DNA of 64,000 nt, from assembly GCF_041107455.1 (NCBI RefSeq), contig NZ_JBGBPY010000001.1, positions 2,914,001-2,978,000 on the forward strand, in the 5' to 3' direction. Under the pieces are notes generated by a model. That model was given only the letters and a program-made list of their open reading frames with translations. It ran no database searches and had not been told where the DNA came from. This document shows positions 16,328-26,018 of this stretch, piece by piece (positions within the stretch are counted from its first letter, which is position 1; each line of letters opens with the position of its first letter). A program made the position numbers and the translations under genes. Source of the DNA: Rhodanobacter humi. GTDB lineage: Bacteria > Pseudomonadota > Gammaproteobacteria > Xanthomonadales > Rhodanobacteraceae.

Positions 16328-16956
16328 CGCCAGTCCTCCAGTTGCTCGCGCAGCTTCTGCATGGCGCGCGACAGATGCGTTTTCACACTGCCTTCGGAGC
16401 AGCCCATGGCCCGCGCGGTCTCGGCCACGTCCAGGCCTTCCAGCATGCGCAGCATGAAGGCCTCGCGCTGGCGCTGCGGCAGTTCGCGCAGCGCGGCGCT
16501 GAGGTCGCCCCAGGACTGCGCGTCCTGCAGCCGGTCCAGCGGGCCCGGGCCGTGGTCGGCCGGTTCCCAGCTGGGCAGCTCGTCGCCCTCGTCGTCGCGG
16601 CCGCCGCCCAGCCAGCCCACCACGATCGAGCGCACCTTGCGGCGGCGCTGCAGGTCGACGATGCGCCGGCGCAGGATGCCCCAGAACAGCGGCGCCCATT
16701 CGGCGGCCGGCTTGTCGCGATAGTGCTTGACCAGCCGCAGCATGGCGTCCTGCACCGCGTCCATCGCGTCCTCACGCTGGCGCAGGTTCAGTTCGGCCAC
16801 GCGGAAGGCGCGCCGCTCCACCTGCGCCAGGAAGGCGTCGAGGGTGGCCGGGGTCTCCTGCGCGGTCGCGGCCAGCAGTTCGGCATCGAGTGTGCCGGCG
16901 AGGCTGTTCACGGCCGCCTCGTCCGCATCGTCGGGGGATGCATGCCTGGGCTCCAT
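16324..16956 (-). CDS. ECF-type RNA polymerase sigma factor
   Basis: 210 residues. Region 2 is visible as AMDAVQDAMLRLVKHY (about 70-85) with the adjacent RRRIVDLQRRRK DNA-melting part. Region 4 is at the C-terminus as LRELPQRQREAFMLRMLEGLDVAETARAMGCSEGSVKTHLSRAMQKLREQL, a helix-turn-helix for the -35 element. An insert of about 35 residues (GGGRDDEGDELPSWEPADHGPG) separates the regions. Start chosen at the ATG 16956; the ribosome-binding site is weak, so this is uncertain. First gene of a cassette with a putative anti-sigma factor and a DUF3106 protein. Confidence 0.85.
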   Translation of the reverse strand: MEPRHASPDDADEAAVNSLAGTLDAELLAATAQETPATLDAFLAQVERRAFRVAELNLRQREDAMDAVQDAMLRLVKHYRDKPAAEWAPLFWGILRRRIVDLQRRRKVRSIVVGWLGGGRDDEGDELPSWEPADHGPGPLDRLQDAQSWGDLSAALRELPQRQREAFMLRMLEGLDVAETARAMGCSEGSVKTHLSRAMQKLREQLEDWR

Positions 16957-17094
16957 CGGTTCGACACCCGTGCTCAACGCCGGAGCCTCGCGCGGGTTGA
17001 CCGGCCGGGCGCCGCGCCGCCTGCGCGGGGGTGAATCAGGGCATGCCTTGTACCGTATGATGCGGTGGACATGGCTGCGAGGCGGGGGAAGCAC

Positions 17095-17397
17095 ATGCTC
17101 GACGGATTCCTGGCGCTGTACATCTTCATGCTGGCCGCGTTCACCGGCCACGAAATCATCGCGCGGGTGCCGGTGATCCTGCACACCCCGCTGATGTCCG
17201 GTTCCAACTTCGTTCACGGCATCGTGCTGGTGGGCGCCATGATAGCGCTGGGGCATGCCACCACGCCGTTCGAGACCGGCCTGGGCTTCCTCGCCGTGCT
17301 GCTGGGCGCGGGCAACGCCGCCGGCGGCTACGTGGTCACCGAGCGCATGCTGGAGATGTTCAAGCCCAGCGCCGGCAAGCCGGGAGACAAGGCATGA
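17095..17397 (+). CDS. pntAB: NAD(P) transhydrogenase subunit alpha part 2 (membrane domain)
   Basis: 100 residues with three hydrophobic segments (about 2-20, 35-55 and 60-80), the alpha-subunit share of the membrane proton channel dII. The ATG at 17095 is preceded by GGGGGAA and opens MLDGFLALYIFMLAAF as in relatives; an ATG ten codons upstream is less likely. It overlaps pntB by four bases (ATGA). Confidence 0.9.
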   Translation: MLDGFLALYIFMLAAFTGHEIIARVPVILHTPLMSGSNFVHGIVLVGAMIALGHATTPFETGLGFLAVLLGAGNAAGGYVVTERMLEMFKPSAGKPGDKA

Positions 17398-18863
17398 GCT
17401 GGCTGCCCACCCTGGTCAAGGCCTGCTATTTCCTTGCCGCGCTGCTGTTCATCCTGGGCCTGAAACGCATGAGTTCGCCGCGCACCGCGCGCGGCGGCAT
17501 CGTGTGGGCGGGCGTGGGCATGCTGGTGGCGGTGCTGGCCACCTTTGCGCTGCCGGACCTGCACCATCGCGGGCTGATCCTTGCGGCCGTGCTGATCGGC
17601 GTGGCCGCGGCCTGGTGGAGCGGCCGGCGCGTGGCGATGACCGCGATGCCGCAAATGGTGGCGCTGTACAACGGCATGGGCGGCGGCGCGGCGGCCGGCA
17701 TCGGCGCGGTGGAGCTGGTGGCCCACGTGCGTCGCGCGCTGCCGGCGGTGCCGGATACCTCGCCGCTGCGCCCGGAAGCCTGGGCGCTGGACGCCTTGCA
17801 CCAGGTTCCCGCGGTGGCGCCGTTGTCGGCGGTGGCGTTGTTGCTGGGCGTGCTCGGCGCGCTGATCGGCGCGGTGAGCTTCTCCGGCTCGCTGGTCGCG
17901 TTCGCCAAGCTGCAGGGCTGGATGGACAGGCGTTTCGTGTTCCCCGGCCAGCGCATCGTGAACCTGCTGGTGCTGCTGCTGGCGCTGGTGCACGGCGCGA
18001 TGCTGGCGACGGGGCACCTCGAACTGCCGGTGATCGTGGCGTTCTTCGTGCTTTCGCTGCTGTTCGGCCTGCTGATGACCTTGCCCATCGGCGGCGCCGA
18101 CATGCCGGTGGTGATCTCGCTGTACAACGCGTTCACCGGTCTCGCGGTGGCGTTCGAGGGCTACGTGCTGGGCAACGAGGCGATGATCATCGCCGGTATG
18201 GTGGTGGGCGCGGCCGGTACGTTGCTGACCCAGCTGATGGCCAAGGCGATGAACCGCTCGCTGGGCAACGTGCTGTTCGGCAGCTTCGGCGCGGCGGCGG
18301 GCGGCGCGGCGCAGGAAATTTCCGGTGCGCAGAAACCGATCGAGGCCGCCGACGCGGCGGTGATGATGGCCTATGCCGAGCGCGTGGCGATCGTGCCCGG
18401 CTACGGCATGGCGGTGGCGCAGGCCCAGCACAAGGTGTGGGAGTTCGCGAAACTCCTGATCGAACGCGGCGTGAAGGTGAAGTTCGCGATCCACCCGGTC
18501 GCCGGCCGCATGCCCGGCCACATGAACGTGCTGCTGGCCGAGGCCGGCGTGCCCTACGACCTGATCGAGGACATGGACGACATCAACCCCGAGTTCCCCA
18601 ACACCGACGTGGTGCTGGTGATCGGCGCCAACGACGTGGTGAACCCGGTGGCCAAGACCGATCCCGCCTCGCCGATCTACGGCATGCCCATCCTCGACGT
18701 GGCGGCGGCGAAGCACGTCATCGTGGTCAAGCGCGGCAAGGGCACCGGCTTCGCCGGCATCGAGAACGCGCTGTTCTATGCCGACAACACGCGCATGCTG
18801 TACGGCGACGGCCAGGCCGCCGCCGGCCAACTGGTCAGCGAGCTCAAATCACTGGACGGCTGA
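17394..18863 (+). CDS. pntB: NAD(P) transhydrogenase subunit beta
   Basis: 489 residues, about nine membrane segments (dII) followed by the NADP(H)-binding dIII domain from about residue 310. dIII shows VPGYGMAVAQAQHKV, the HPVAGRMPGHMNVLLAEA block, GANDVVNPVA and the KRGKGTGFAGIENALFY stretch that contacts NADP. It completes the proton-translocating enzyme encoded with pntAA and pntAB and supplies NADPH. Translationally coupled to pntAB. Confidence 0.95.
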   Translation: MSWLPTLVKACYFLAALLFILGLKRMSSPRTARGGIVWAGVGMLVAVLATFALPDLHHRGLILAAVLIGVAAAWWSGRRVAMTAMPQMVALYNGMGGGAAAGIGAVELVAHVRRALPAVPDTSPLRPEAWALDALHQVPAVAPLSAVALLLGVLGALIGAVSFSGSLVAFAKLQGWMDRRFVFPGQRIVNLLVLLLALVHGAMLATGHLELPVIVAFFVLSLLFGLLMTLPIGGADMPVVISLYNAFTGLAVAFEGYVLGNEAMIIAGMVVGAAGTLLTQLMAKAMNRSLGNVLFGSFGAAAGGAAQEISGAQKPIEAADAAVMMAYAERVAIVPGYGMAVAQAQHKVWEFAKLLIERGVKVKFAIHPVAGRMPGHMNVLLAEAGVPYDLIEDMDDINPEFPNTDVVLVIGANDVVNPVAKTDPASPIYGMPILDVAAAKHVIVVKRGKGTGFAGIENALFYADNTRMLYGDGQAAAGQLVSELKSLDG

Positions 18864-18896
18864 GCCGCCATCGGGGTGCCAAACAGAACACGGTGT

Positions 18897-18974
18897 GTAG
18901 GAGCGCACCCTGTGCGCGAATGCTCTTGGCTCCGATCAACACCAGGGCCGTTCGCGCACAGGGTGCGCTCCTAC
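18897..18974. repeat. REP-like palindrome, family A, copy 3
   Basis: A 78-base inverted repeat 33 bases after the pntB stop and convergent with the next minus-strand gene. The arms match the other family A copies; the central spacer is the most diverged of the four. Confidence 0.88.
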
Positions 18975-18995
18975 CGGTAGCGGCAGTGCCCAGCG

Positions 18996-19427
18996 TCAGC
19001 CCCGCGGCGTGGCGCGTCGCCAGGCCAGCCACGCCGCCAGCAGCGCGCCCGCCACGTACCAGGCCACGTCGACCGGGCGCAGGCCCAGCTGAGCCAGCGC
19101 CAGCAGCATGCCGGTGCCGGCCGTGCGGATGGCCTCGGTGAGGCTCATGCCGAAATTCCCGGCAAGCTGGATCGCGGCCATCAGCACGTTGAAATAGAGC
19201 GCCGCCAGCAAGGTGGCGAACGCCGCCAGCCCCGCGGCGCCCACGCCGGCTCGACGGATCCAGTGGCGGATCGCCCACGCCAGCAGCACGCCCGCCGCCA
19301 ACGCCAGCCAGGGCGCGGACTGGCGCAGGTACATGGCCGCCACCATCCACGTTGCGCCCACGGCCAGGCCCATCATCGCCGCGCAGAACAGCGCGAAAAC
19401 GTACAGCGGAATGTCGCGCGGCTTCAT
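18996..19427 (-). CDS. hypothetical inner-membrane protein
   Basis: 143 residues with four or five hydrophobic segments (about 7-30, 38-55, 60-85, 100-118 and 120-135) and few charged residues between them. I do not recognise the family. The start at the ATG 19427 gives a short basic N-terminus (MKPRDIPLY) before the first segment. No partner is evident, as flanking genes are pntB and sufT. Confidence 0.65.
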   Translation of the reverse strand: MKPRDIPLYVFALFCAAMMGLAVGATWMVAAMYLRQSAPWLALAAGVLLAWAIRHWIRRAGVGAAGLAAFATLLAALYFNVLMAAIQLAGNFGMSLTEAIRTAGTGMLLALAQLGLRPVDVAWYVAGALLAAWLAWRRATPRG

Positions 19428-19650
19428 GGCACGGAGCTGAAGGCGGAGGGGCTGGGCATGCGTCAGTCCGATGGGCAAAGCGCCGATCATAACCGGTCGC
19501 CGCGGCCGGCCGGCGCCCTGCGCGGGCATGCCGCGGCTTGCAAAACACGTCGCCGGCCTGATCTGGAGCAGGTGGTCTGCGTTGCAGCGCGGCATAATAG
19601 ACAACCGGGCGCCGTGCGGCGCCCATCCTTGACGACGGATTGGCGGTGGC

Positions 19651-20208
19651 ATGAGCGGTTTCAGTCTGAGCAGCGAACCCTTCACCCTGTTGCGCGACTG
19701 CGATGCGGTGATGGTGCCGCAGGGCGAGACGGTGCGTCTGCCCGCCGGCCAGATCGGCTACATCACCCAGGCGCTGGGCGGCAGCTTCACCGTGTACGTG
19801 GACGGCAACCTGTTCCGCATCGCAGGCGACGATGCCGAGGCGCTGGGCAAGGAGAAGCCGGCGCCGATCGAGGTGCCGGCGGATGCCACCGACGCCGACG
19901 TGGAGAAGCTGGCCTGGGACCAGCTGCGCACCGTGTTCGACCCCGAGATCCCGGTGAACGTGGTCGAGCTGGGCCTGGTCTACGACCTCAGCCTCGAACA
20001 GCGCGACGACGGCCAGCGCAAGGTCTACGTCAAGCTCACGCTCACCGCGCCCGGCTGCGGCATGGGCGACATCCTGGTGGACGACGCCCGCACCAAGCTG
20101 GAGATGATCCCCACCATCGCCGAGGCCGATATCGACCTCGTGTTCGATCCGCCGTGGAACCACTCGATGATGTCGGATGCGGCGAAGCTGGAAACGGGGA
20201 TGCTGTGA
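19651..20208 (+). CDS. sufT: Fe-S cluster assembly protein SufT (MIP18 family)
   Basis: 185 residues. The C-terminal MIP18/DUF59 domain (about 85-185) has the FDPEIPVNVVELGLVYDL motif and TAPGCGMGD with its conserved Cys; an N-terminal extension with GETVRLPAGQIGYITQALGG is typical of SufT. SufT proteins help iron-sulfur cluster maturation and transfer. Here the gene stands alone, without sufBCDS next to it, and is convergent with the asparaginase gene. Confidence 0.9.
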   Translation: MSGFSLSSEPFTLLRDCDAVMVPQGETVRLPAGQIGYITQALGGSFTVYVDGNLFRIAGDDAEALGKEKPAPIEVPADATDADVEKLAWDQLRTVFDPEIPVNVVELGLVYDLSLEQRDDGQRKVYVKLTLTAPGCGMGDILVDDARTKLEMIPTIAEADIDLVFDPPWNHSMMSDAAKLETGML

Positions 20209-20214
20209 ATTCCA

Positions 20215-20297
20215 GGAGTGAGTGAAGAGGAGTGAGTGGAGAGAGAGAAAACATGCGCTCTACTTTTTCTCACTTCTCACTCCTCTTCACTCACTCC
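20215..20297. repeat. 22-base perfect inverted repeat between convergent genes
   Basis: Left arm 20215-20236 (GGAGTGAGTGAAGAGGAGTG...) and right arm 20276-20297 are exact reverse complements around a 39-base loop. The arms are purine/pyrimidine biased and unlike the GC-rich REP families elsewhere in the window. It lies between the sufT and asparaginase stops and may act as a bidirectional transcript end. Confidence 0.9.
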
Positions 20298-20305
20298 CCG
20301 GCTCT

Positions 20306-20797
20306 TCAGCCCCGCACTTCCTCAAACCGATTCTCCGCGCGGTTCTTGCGCACCTTCGCCGGATCCCACACGCGGCCGTTCATCGTGATGTAGACGCCGT
20401 CGGGCAGGGTCTGCACCGCGGCGACCGCGCAGCCGATATTGAACACCGCGTCGGAGCCTTGGAATCGCGCCGGATTGAGCGCGCCGGTGAGCACGATCAC
20501 CTTGCCGGGGATGGCGGCCAGCACCTTGGCGGTTTCCACCATGGTGTCGGTGCCGTGGGTCACCAGCACGTGGCGGTGCGGCTGCGCCTCGATGGTGGAG
20601 CGGATCAGCGCGCGGTCCTCGTCGGTGACGTGCAGGCTGTCCTTGCGCAGGATCGGGATCACGTCGAACTGGAACGCCACGCCGAGCTGGCCCAGGATCT
20701 CGCCGATCTGCGGCGCGCCGATCTTGTAGTCCGACTTGTCGTCGAAGTAGATCTTGTCGATGGTGCCGCCGGTGGTGACGATGGAGAGATGCTGCAT
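20306..20797 (-). CDS. one-domain asparaginase-like protein
   Basis: 163 residues, about half the length of type I/II asparaginases, containing only the N-terminal catalytic domain. The residues needed for catalysis are all present: Thr12 in TTGGTIDKIY, Tyr24, Thr83-Asp84 in THGTDTM, and Lys151 in AKVRKNRAE, matching Thr12, Tyr25, Thr89-Asp90 and Lys162 of the E. coli enzyme. The C-terminal domain that completes the tetramer contacts is missing. Activity on asparagine is plausible but unproven. Confidence 0.82.
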   Translation of the reverse strand: MQHLSIVTTGGTIDKIYFDDKSDYKIGAPQIGEILGQLGVAFQFDVIPILRKDSLHVTDEDRALIRSTIEAQPHRHVLVTHGTDTMVETAKVLAAIPGKVIVLTGALNPARFQGSDAVFNIGCAVAAVQTLPDGVYITMNGRVWDPAKVRKNRAENRFEEVRG

Positions 20798-20854
20798 GGT
20801 CGCTGCGCCGCAAGGGGAGTCCGCGCATTTTAGCGGGTTGCGTCCGTGCGGCGC

Positions 20855-22492
20855 TCAACCCAGCAGCAAGCCCGTGTCATCCATGTCGATGTCGGCCAGC
20901 CGCAGCAGGCCGTGGCCGAGGAAGCGGCGCAGCGCCGCCGCGGGTCGCGCATCGCCTCGCGCCTGCGCCCATGCCGCTTGCCGCGCCAGCAACGCCGCCG
21001 CTGCGCTGCGCGCGAGCGTGAGCGCCAGCCCGCGCGCGCCGGCTTCCAGCGTGGCGCGATCCGTGGATGGCGCATCGAGGTGGCTGGCGGCGGCGTCCAG
21101 CGCGGCGTCGATCGCGAATGCCGCGTGCGGGTCGCCGCCCTGCAGCCACGCGGCGACGGCGGTGCGCAACGCGCCCGGCCCGTCGCCGGCCAGCGCACGC
21201 AGCGCATCCAGCGAAAGCACATTCGTGGTGCCTTCCCAGATCGCGTACACCTGCGCGTCGCGCAGCAGCTGGGGCAGGCCGGTGTCCTCGATGTAGCCTT
21301 GGCCGCCGAAGCACTCCAGTGCCTCGGAACAGAGGCGCACCGCCAGCTTGCCTGTCCACAGCTTCGCCAGCGGCGTGAGCAGGCGCAGCAGCGCGGCCTC
21401 GTGCGGTGCCGCGCTGCCGTGCTCCACGCGGCCCAGCAACTGCGCCACCTCGAAGGCCAGCGCGAACGCGCCCTCGAACTCGGCCTGCATGTCCGCCAGC
21501 GTCTGTGCGTGCAGCGGTTGTTCGACCAGCGGGCGGCCGAAGGCCTGGCGTCGTTCGGCATAGTCGCGGGCCAGCGCGATCGCCCGCGCCATGCTGGCGA
21601 CGGCGCAGACCGCGTTCCACGTACGGGTGACGTTGAGCATCGGCGCTACCTGGCGCACGCCGTTGGCCAACTCGCCCAGCGGCCAGGCGGGCAGGCCGTC
21701 GAGGTGGATCTCGGCGGTGGGCAGTTCCTGCGTGCCCAGCTTGTCCTTGAGGCGGTCGATCATCAGTTCCGGCTTGCGCTGCGCTCCGTCCATGGTCTCC
21801 ACGTAGAACAGCGCCAGCGCGCCGGAACCGTGGCCTGCACCCTCGGGTCGCGCCAGCGCCAGCGCGGCCTCGCCCACCACCGCCGAGCTGAACCACTTGC
21901 GACCGTGCAGCCGCCACTGGCCGTCGGCATCCTGGCGCGCCACGGTTTCGGTATGGCCCACGTCCGAGCCGCCGTGCGTCTCGGTCATCCATTGGCCGCT
22001 GAGCCAGAACGTGGCCGCGTCGCGGCTGAGGAAATGCGGCAGCGTGCGTTCGATCAGCGCGTGGTTGCCGGAAGCCTTCAGCGCCGTCGCCGCGCCGTCG
22101 GTCATTGCCAGCGGGCAGGTGTAGAACTCGCTGGCCACGTGGTAGAGGTAGACGCGCGTGAATTCCTCCAGCCGCGCGTGTTCGTGGTGCTCGTGGCCCG
22201 CAGCGAGCACCGCGTGTCGCGTGGTGATGTGCGGCCCCTCCTGCCACGCCGTGGTCAGTTCGATGCGATCGACGCGCCGGCCCCAGGCATCCCACTGCGT
22301 GAGTACCGGCTTGCGCCGCGTGCTGACGGCGGCGCGCTGCCACGCCATCAGTGCGTAGTCGCCCAGCGCGTCGAGATCGGCCTCCAGCGCGGTGCGGCGC
22401 GTGGCGGGCAGCACACGGTCGAGCAATGCGTGCAGCAGGCGTTCGCTGCGCCAGGGATGCGGCAGTTGCGGTGCGGTTTGCAGGAATCCCAT
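20855..22492 (-). CDS. acyl-CoA dehydrogenase family protein, AidB-like
   Basis: 545 residues, the long form close in length to E. coli AidB (541). An alpha-beta-alpha acyl-CoA dehydrogenase fold is evident: [19 protein letters not shown] (flavin-binding beta domain), [10 protein letters not shown], then [37 protein letters not shown] with the Glu-Gly-Thr-Thr-Asn end of the FAD site. AidB takes part in the alkylation stress response and binds DNA; relatives may act on branched acyl-CoAs. Nothing nearby decides between these. Monocistronic by spacing. Confidence 0.85.
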   Translation of the reverse strand: MGFLQTAPQLPHPWRSERLLHALLDRVLPATRRTALEADLDALGDYALMAWQRAAVSTRRKPVLTQWDAWGRRVDRIELTTAWQEGPHITTRHAVLAAGHEHHEHARLEEFTRVYLYHVASEFYTCPLAMTDGAATALKASGNHALIERTLPHFLSRDAATFWLSGQWMTETHGGSDVGHTETVARQDADGQWRLHGRKWFSSAVVGEAALALARPEGAGHGSGALALFYVETMDGAQRKPELMIDRLKDKLGTQELPTAEIHLDGLPAWPLGELANGVRQVAPMLNVTRTWNAVCAVASMARAIALARDYAERRQAFGRPLVEQPLHAQTLADMQAEFEGAFALAFEVAQLLGRVEHGSAAPHEAALLRLLTPLAKLWTGKLAVRLCSEALECFGGQGYIEDTGLPQLLRDAQVYAIWEGTTNVLSLDALRALAGDGPGALRTAVAAWLQGGDPHAAFAIDAALDAAASHLDAPSTDRATLEAGARGLALTLARSAAAALLARQAAWAQARGDARPAAALRRFLGHGLLRLADIDMDDTGLLLG

Positions 22493-22642
22493 GGGAGGCT
22501 CCTGTGCGCGGGGCGCCAGTATAGGAAGAGAGATGTGATTTCGCGGTGCCCGCGTGTTTGTGTGCGCCCGAAGTGGCTTTGTCGCGAGGTGCGGAGCGGT
22601 TCCGGTCGCCGGCAGGCGCTCGAAGCCGCTTTGTCAACACGA

Positions 22643-23110
22643 TCAATCCGGCACGATCGCGTCGAAGTCCACCAGGTCGCCCTGTTCGCCGCGCACGTAC
22701 AGGCGTTTGCGGCGGTGCGGGTAGTCGCAGATGTCTTGCTCGAGCCGCTGGCCGGCGACCAGCAGCACCAGCGGGGCTTCGCCGGTGTTCGTGATCACGT
22801 GGGCGGGGCCGTTGCGCGCGAAGCCGAGGAAGTCGCCGGGGCCGATGGCGTGGGCCTGCTCGTCGATCAATGCCTGTCCGTGCCCGGCCAGCACGTAGAC
22901 GCACTCTTCCTCGTGGTGGTGCCAGTGGTATTCGCTGGAATCGCGGCCCGGCGCCAGTTCGATGCGATGGAATCCGAACTGGGTGAGGCCGGTGGCGTCG
23001 CCCAGCGATTTGCGCAGGCGCAGCGCGTTCGGATTCAGTGGGTGGAGGCTGGCCACCGCTTCCATCGCCTCGATGTCGGCGGCCTTCAGCAGTTCGCGGG
23101 GCTGGGACAT
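22643..23110 (-). CDS. cupin-domain protein
   Basis: 155 residues with one cupin barrel. The first cupin motif is YHWHHHEEECVYVLAGHG (about 61-78), giving two His and a Glu as metal ligands, and the second is NGPAHVITNTG (about 99-109) with the last His. It resembles stand-alone cupins with unknown substrates. Start chosen at ATG 23110 after a GGAG-like site; a longer frame upstream is not family-like. It lies 31 bases downstream of the DUF2069 gene start region on the same strand. Confidence 0.82.
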   Translation of the reverse strand: MSQPRELLKAADIEAMEAVASLHPLNPNALRLRKSLGDATGLTQFGFHRIELAPGRDSSEYHWHHHEEECVYVLAGHGQALIDEQAHAIGPGDFLGFARNGPAHVITNTGEAPLVLLVAGQRLEQDICDYPHRRKRLYVRGEQGDLVDFDAIVPD

Positions 23111-23141
23111 GCGGGTCTCCGGTCGATGGCTGGAAGGGCGG

Positions 23142-24112
<971 letters not shown>

Positions 24113-24138
24113 CTAGTGTAAGAGCTATCTCTCCATCC

Positions 24139-24244
24139 GTTCGTCCTGAGCGCAGACCCGCAGGGCCGAAGTCGAAAGGCAGGGAATCCCGAGGCCTGGT
24201 GTTTCGACTTCGCGGAACGTCGTTCCGCTACGCTCAACACGAAC
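24139..24244. repeat. inverted repeat element with GTTCGTCCTGAGC ends
   Basis: The left end GTTCGTCCTGAGCGCAG (from 24139) and right end CGCTACGCTCAACACGAAC (to 24244) are imperfect reverse complements. Inner arms CGAAGTCGAAA (24168-24178) and TTTCGACTTCG (24202-24212) also pair. It looks like a short dispersed intergenic repeat. It lies in the leader of the yihY gene. Confidence 0.6.
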
Positions 24245-24267
24245 GCCCCCGATTTTGCGAGCAGCCC

Positions 24268-25542
24268 ATGCAACTGCGCTTCGACCGCGACCGTTTGCAC
24301 AGTTTCGGCCGCTTCCTGTGGCAGCGCTTCGTCGACGACAAGTGCTTCGAGACCGCGGGCGCGCTGTCTTACACCACTCTGGTGTCGCTGGTGCCGCTGA
24401 CGGTGGCGCTGCTGACGATGTTCGCGGCGTTCCCGATGTTCGAGACCGCACGCGAGACCCTGCTCAACTTCATGTTCAACAACTTCGTGCCGGCGGCGGG
24501 CGAGAAGGTGCAGGAGGCGCTGCTGGCGTTCGCCACGAATGCGCGCAAGCTCACCGGCATCAGCATCCTGGTGATGCTGTTCAGCGCGATCACGATGATG
24601 GTGAGCATCGAGGATCGGCTGAACAGGATCTGGCGCGTGCGCCAGCCGCGCGGCTGGGGGCCGCGGCTGCTGCTGTACTGGGCCGCCATCACGCTGGGGC
24701 CGATCCTGGTGATGGGTGGCATCGCGCTCACCTCCTACGTCACCGCGGTGCCGATGATCCAGGCCGCGACGGGCCAGCTGGTGAGCGTGGGCCAGCGCCT
24801 GCTCGGCCTGCTGCCGTTCGTGGTGACCTTCGTCACGCTGTGGTTGATGTACCTGCTGATCCCGAACTGCCGGGTGTCGCGGCGCAACGCGGCGATCGGC
24901 GCGCTGCTGGGCGCGCTGCTGTTCGAGATCGCGCGCTGGGGCTTCGCCCGCTTCGTGCAGCACGCGCAGAGCTACCAGGACATCTACGGCGCGCTGGCGG
25001 TGATCCCGATCTTCCTGCTGTGGATCTACCTGTCGTGGATCATCGTGATCCTCGGCGCCTCGATCGCCGCCTCGGTGACGGCGTTCGACTACCAGCCGCC
25101 GGCGGAGATGTTGCCGGAGGGTTCGGAATTCCTCGGCCTGCTGGTGGTGTTGCGCCACTTCGTCGAGGCGCAACGGCGCGGCGACAGCGTGGACCCTGCG
25201 CTGATCCGCGCCGGCGAGCCGCGACTGTGCAGCGCGCTGGTAGCGGCGTACTTCGATGACCTCGTGCGCGCCGACCTGATCCAGCGCAGCGACGCCGGCG
25301 GCTGGCTGCTCAGCCGCAGCCTGGACAGTGCCGACCTGCTGCGCGTGTACCGGCACAGTCACTATCGCCTGCCGCTGCAGCCGGCACAGGAGGCGACGGC
25401 GCTGGACCTGCAGCTGCCGCCGGAACTTCTGGCGATGCTGGCCGAGCTGGCCGCGGCCTTGCGCGCGACGCTGGGCGCGCCGCTCGATCACGCCTTTCCG
25501 GCCGCGTCCGCGGCCATCAATCCATCGGAGCATTCCGCATGA
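24268..25542 (+). CDS. YihY/BrkB family inner-membrane protein
   Basis: 424 residues. The N-terminal 290 residues carry about six membrane segments with family signatures ETAGALSYTTLVSLVPLTVALLT (about 28-50), YLLIPNCRVSRRNAAIGALLGALLFE (about 195-220) and IYGALAVIPIFLLWIYLSWIIVILGA (about 240-265). A soluble C-terminal extension follows. Once mis-named RNase BN, the family is now regarded as membrane proteins of unclear, possibly transport, function. Start at ATG 24268; four-base overlap with the thioredoxin-like gene. Confidence 0.85.
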   Translation: MQLRFDRDRLHSFGRFLWQRFVDDKCFETAGALSYTTLVSLVPLTVALLTMFAAFPMFETARETLLNFMFNNFVPAAGEKVQEALLAFATNARKLTGISILVMLFSAITMMVSIEDRLNRIWRVRQPRGWGPRLLLYWAAITLGPILVMGGIALTSYVTAVPMIQAATGQLVSVGQRLLGLLPFVVTFVTLWLMYLLIPNCRVSRRNAAIGALLGALLFEIARWGFARFVQHAQSYQDIYGALAVIPIFLLWIYLSWIIVILGASIAASVTAFDYQPPAEMLPEGSEFLGLLVVLRHFVEAQRRGDSVDPALIRAGEPRLCSALVAAYFDDLVRADLIQRSDAGGWLLSRSLDSADLLRVYRHSHYRLPLQPAQEATALDLQLPPELLAMLAELAAALRATLGAPLDHAFPAASAAINPSEHSA

Positions 25543-26018
25543 ACAAGTACGCCTGGCTCGCCGCACTGCTGTTGCCGTTTGCCCTGTTGGCCACGGCGCG
25601 GGCTGCGATGCCCGCGCATCCCGCGCTTCACGTCACCACGCTGGACGGCAAGCCGTACGACCTCGCCGCCGAGCGCGGGCACTGGGTGATCGTGAACTTC
25701 TGGGCCACCTGGTGCGTGCCGTGCGTCAAGGAGATGCCCGAGCTCTCGCACTACGTGGCCACGCACAAGGAGGTGCGCGCGATCGGCCTGGCCTACGAGG
25801 ACAGCGAGCCGGCCGACATCAAGGCCTTCCTCGCCAAGCATCCGGTGGCGTACCCGGTCGCCCAGGTCACGCTGGACAAGCCGGTGAAGGATTTCGACGA
25901 GCCGCGCGGCCTGCCCACCACGTACCTGATCGCGCCCGACGGCACGCTGGCGACGCACTTCATCGGTCCGATCGACGCCGCGAAACTCGACGCGGCGATA
26001 GCCAAGGGCAAGCGCTGA
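25539..26018 (+). CDS. TlpA-like periplasmic thioredoxin-family protein
   Basis: 159 residues with a signal peptide (1-23, ending ARAA). A thioredoxin fold follows, with the redox motif Cys59-Val-Pro-Cys62 in NFWATWCVPCVKEMPEL and the cis-Pro loop RGLPTTYLI. TlpA/ResA-type proteins reduce disulfides in the periplasm, for example during cytochrome c maturation; the client here is unknown. Coupled to yihY upstream (ATGA) and to the acylphosphatase downstream (TGATG). Confidence 0.9.
   Translation: MNKYAWLAALLLPFALLATARAAMPAHPALHVTTLDGKPYDLAAERGHWVIVNFWATWCVPCVKEMPELSHYVATHKEVRAIGLAYEDSEPADIKAFLAKHPVAYPVAQVTLDKPVKDFDEPRGLPTTYLIAPDGTLATHFIGPIDAAKLDAAIAKGKR

Noticed and set aside
24199-24267. A start 23 codons upstream for the YihY protein
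   Set aside because: Those codons lie in the inverted-repeat element and have no family counterpart; ATG 24268 fits the family N-terminus.
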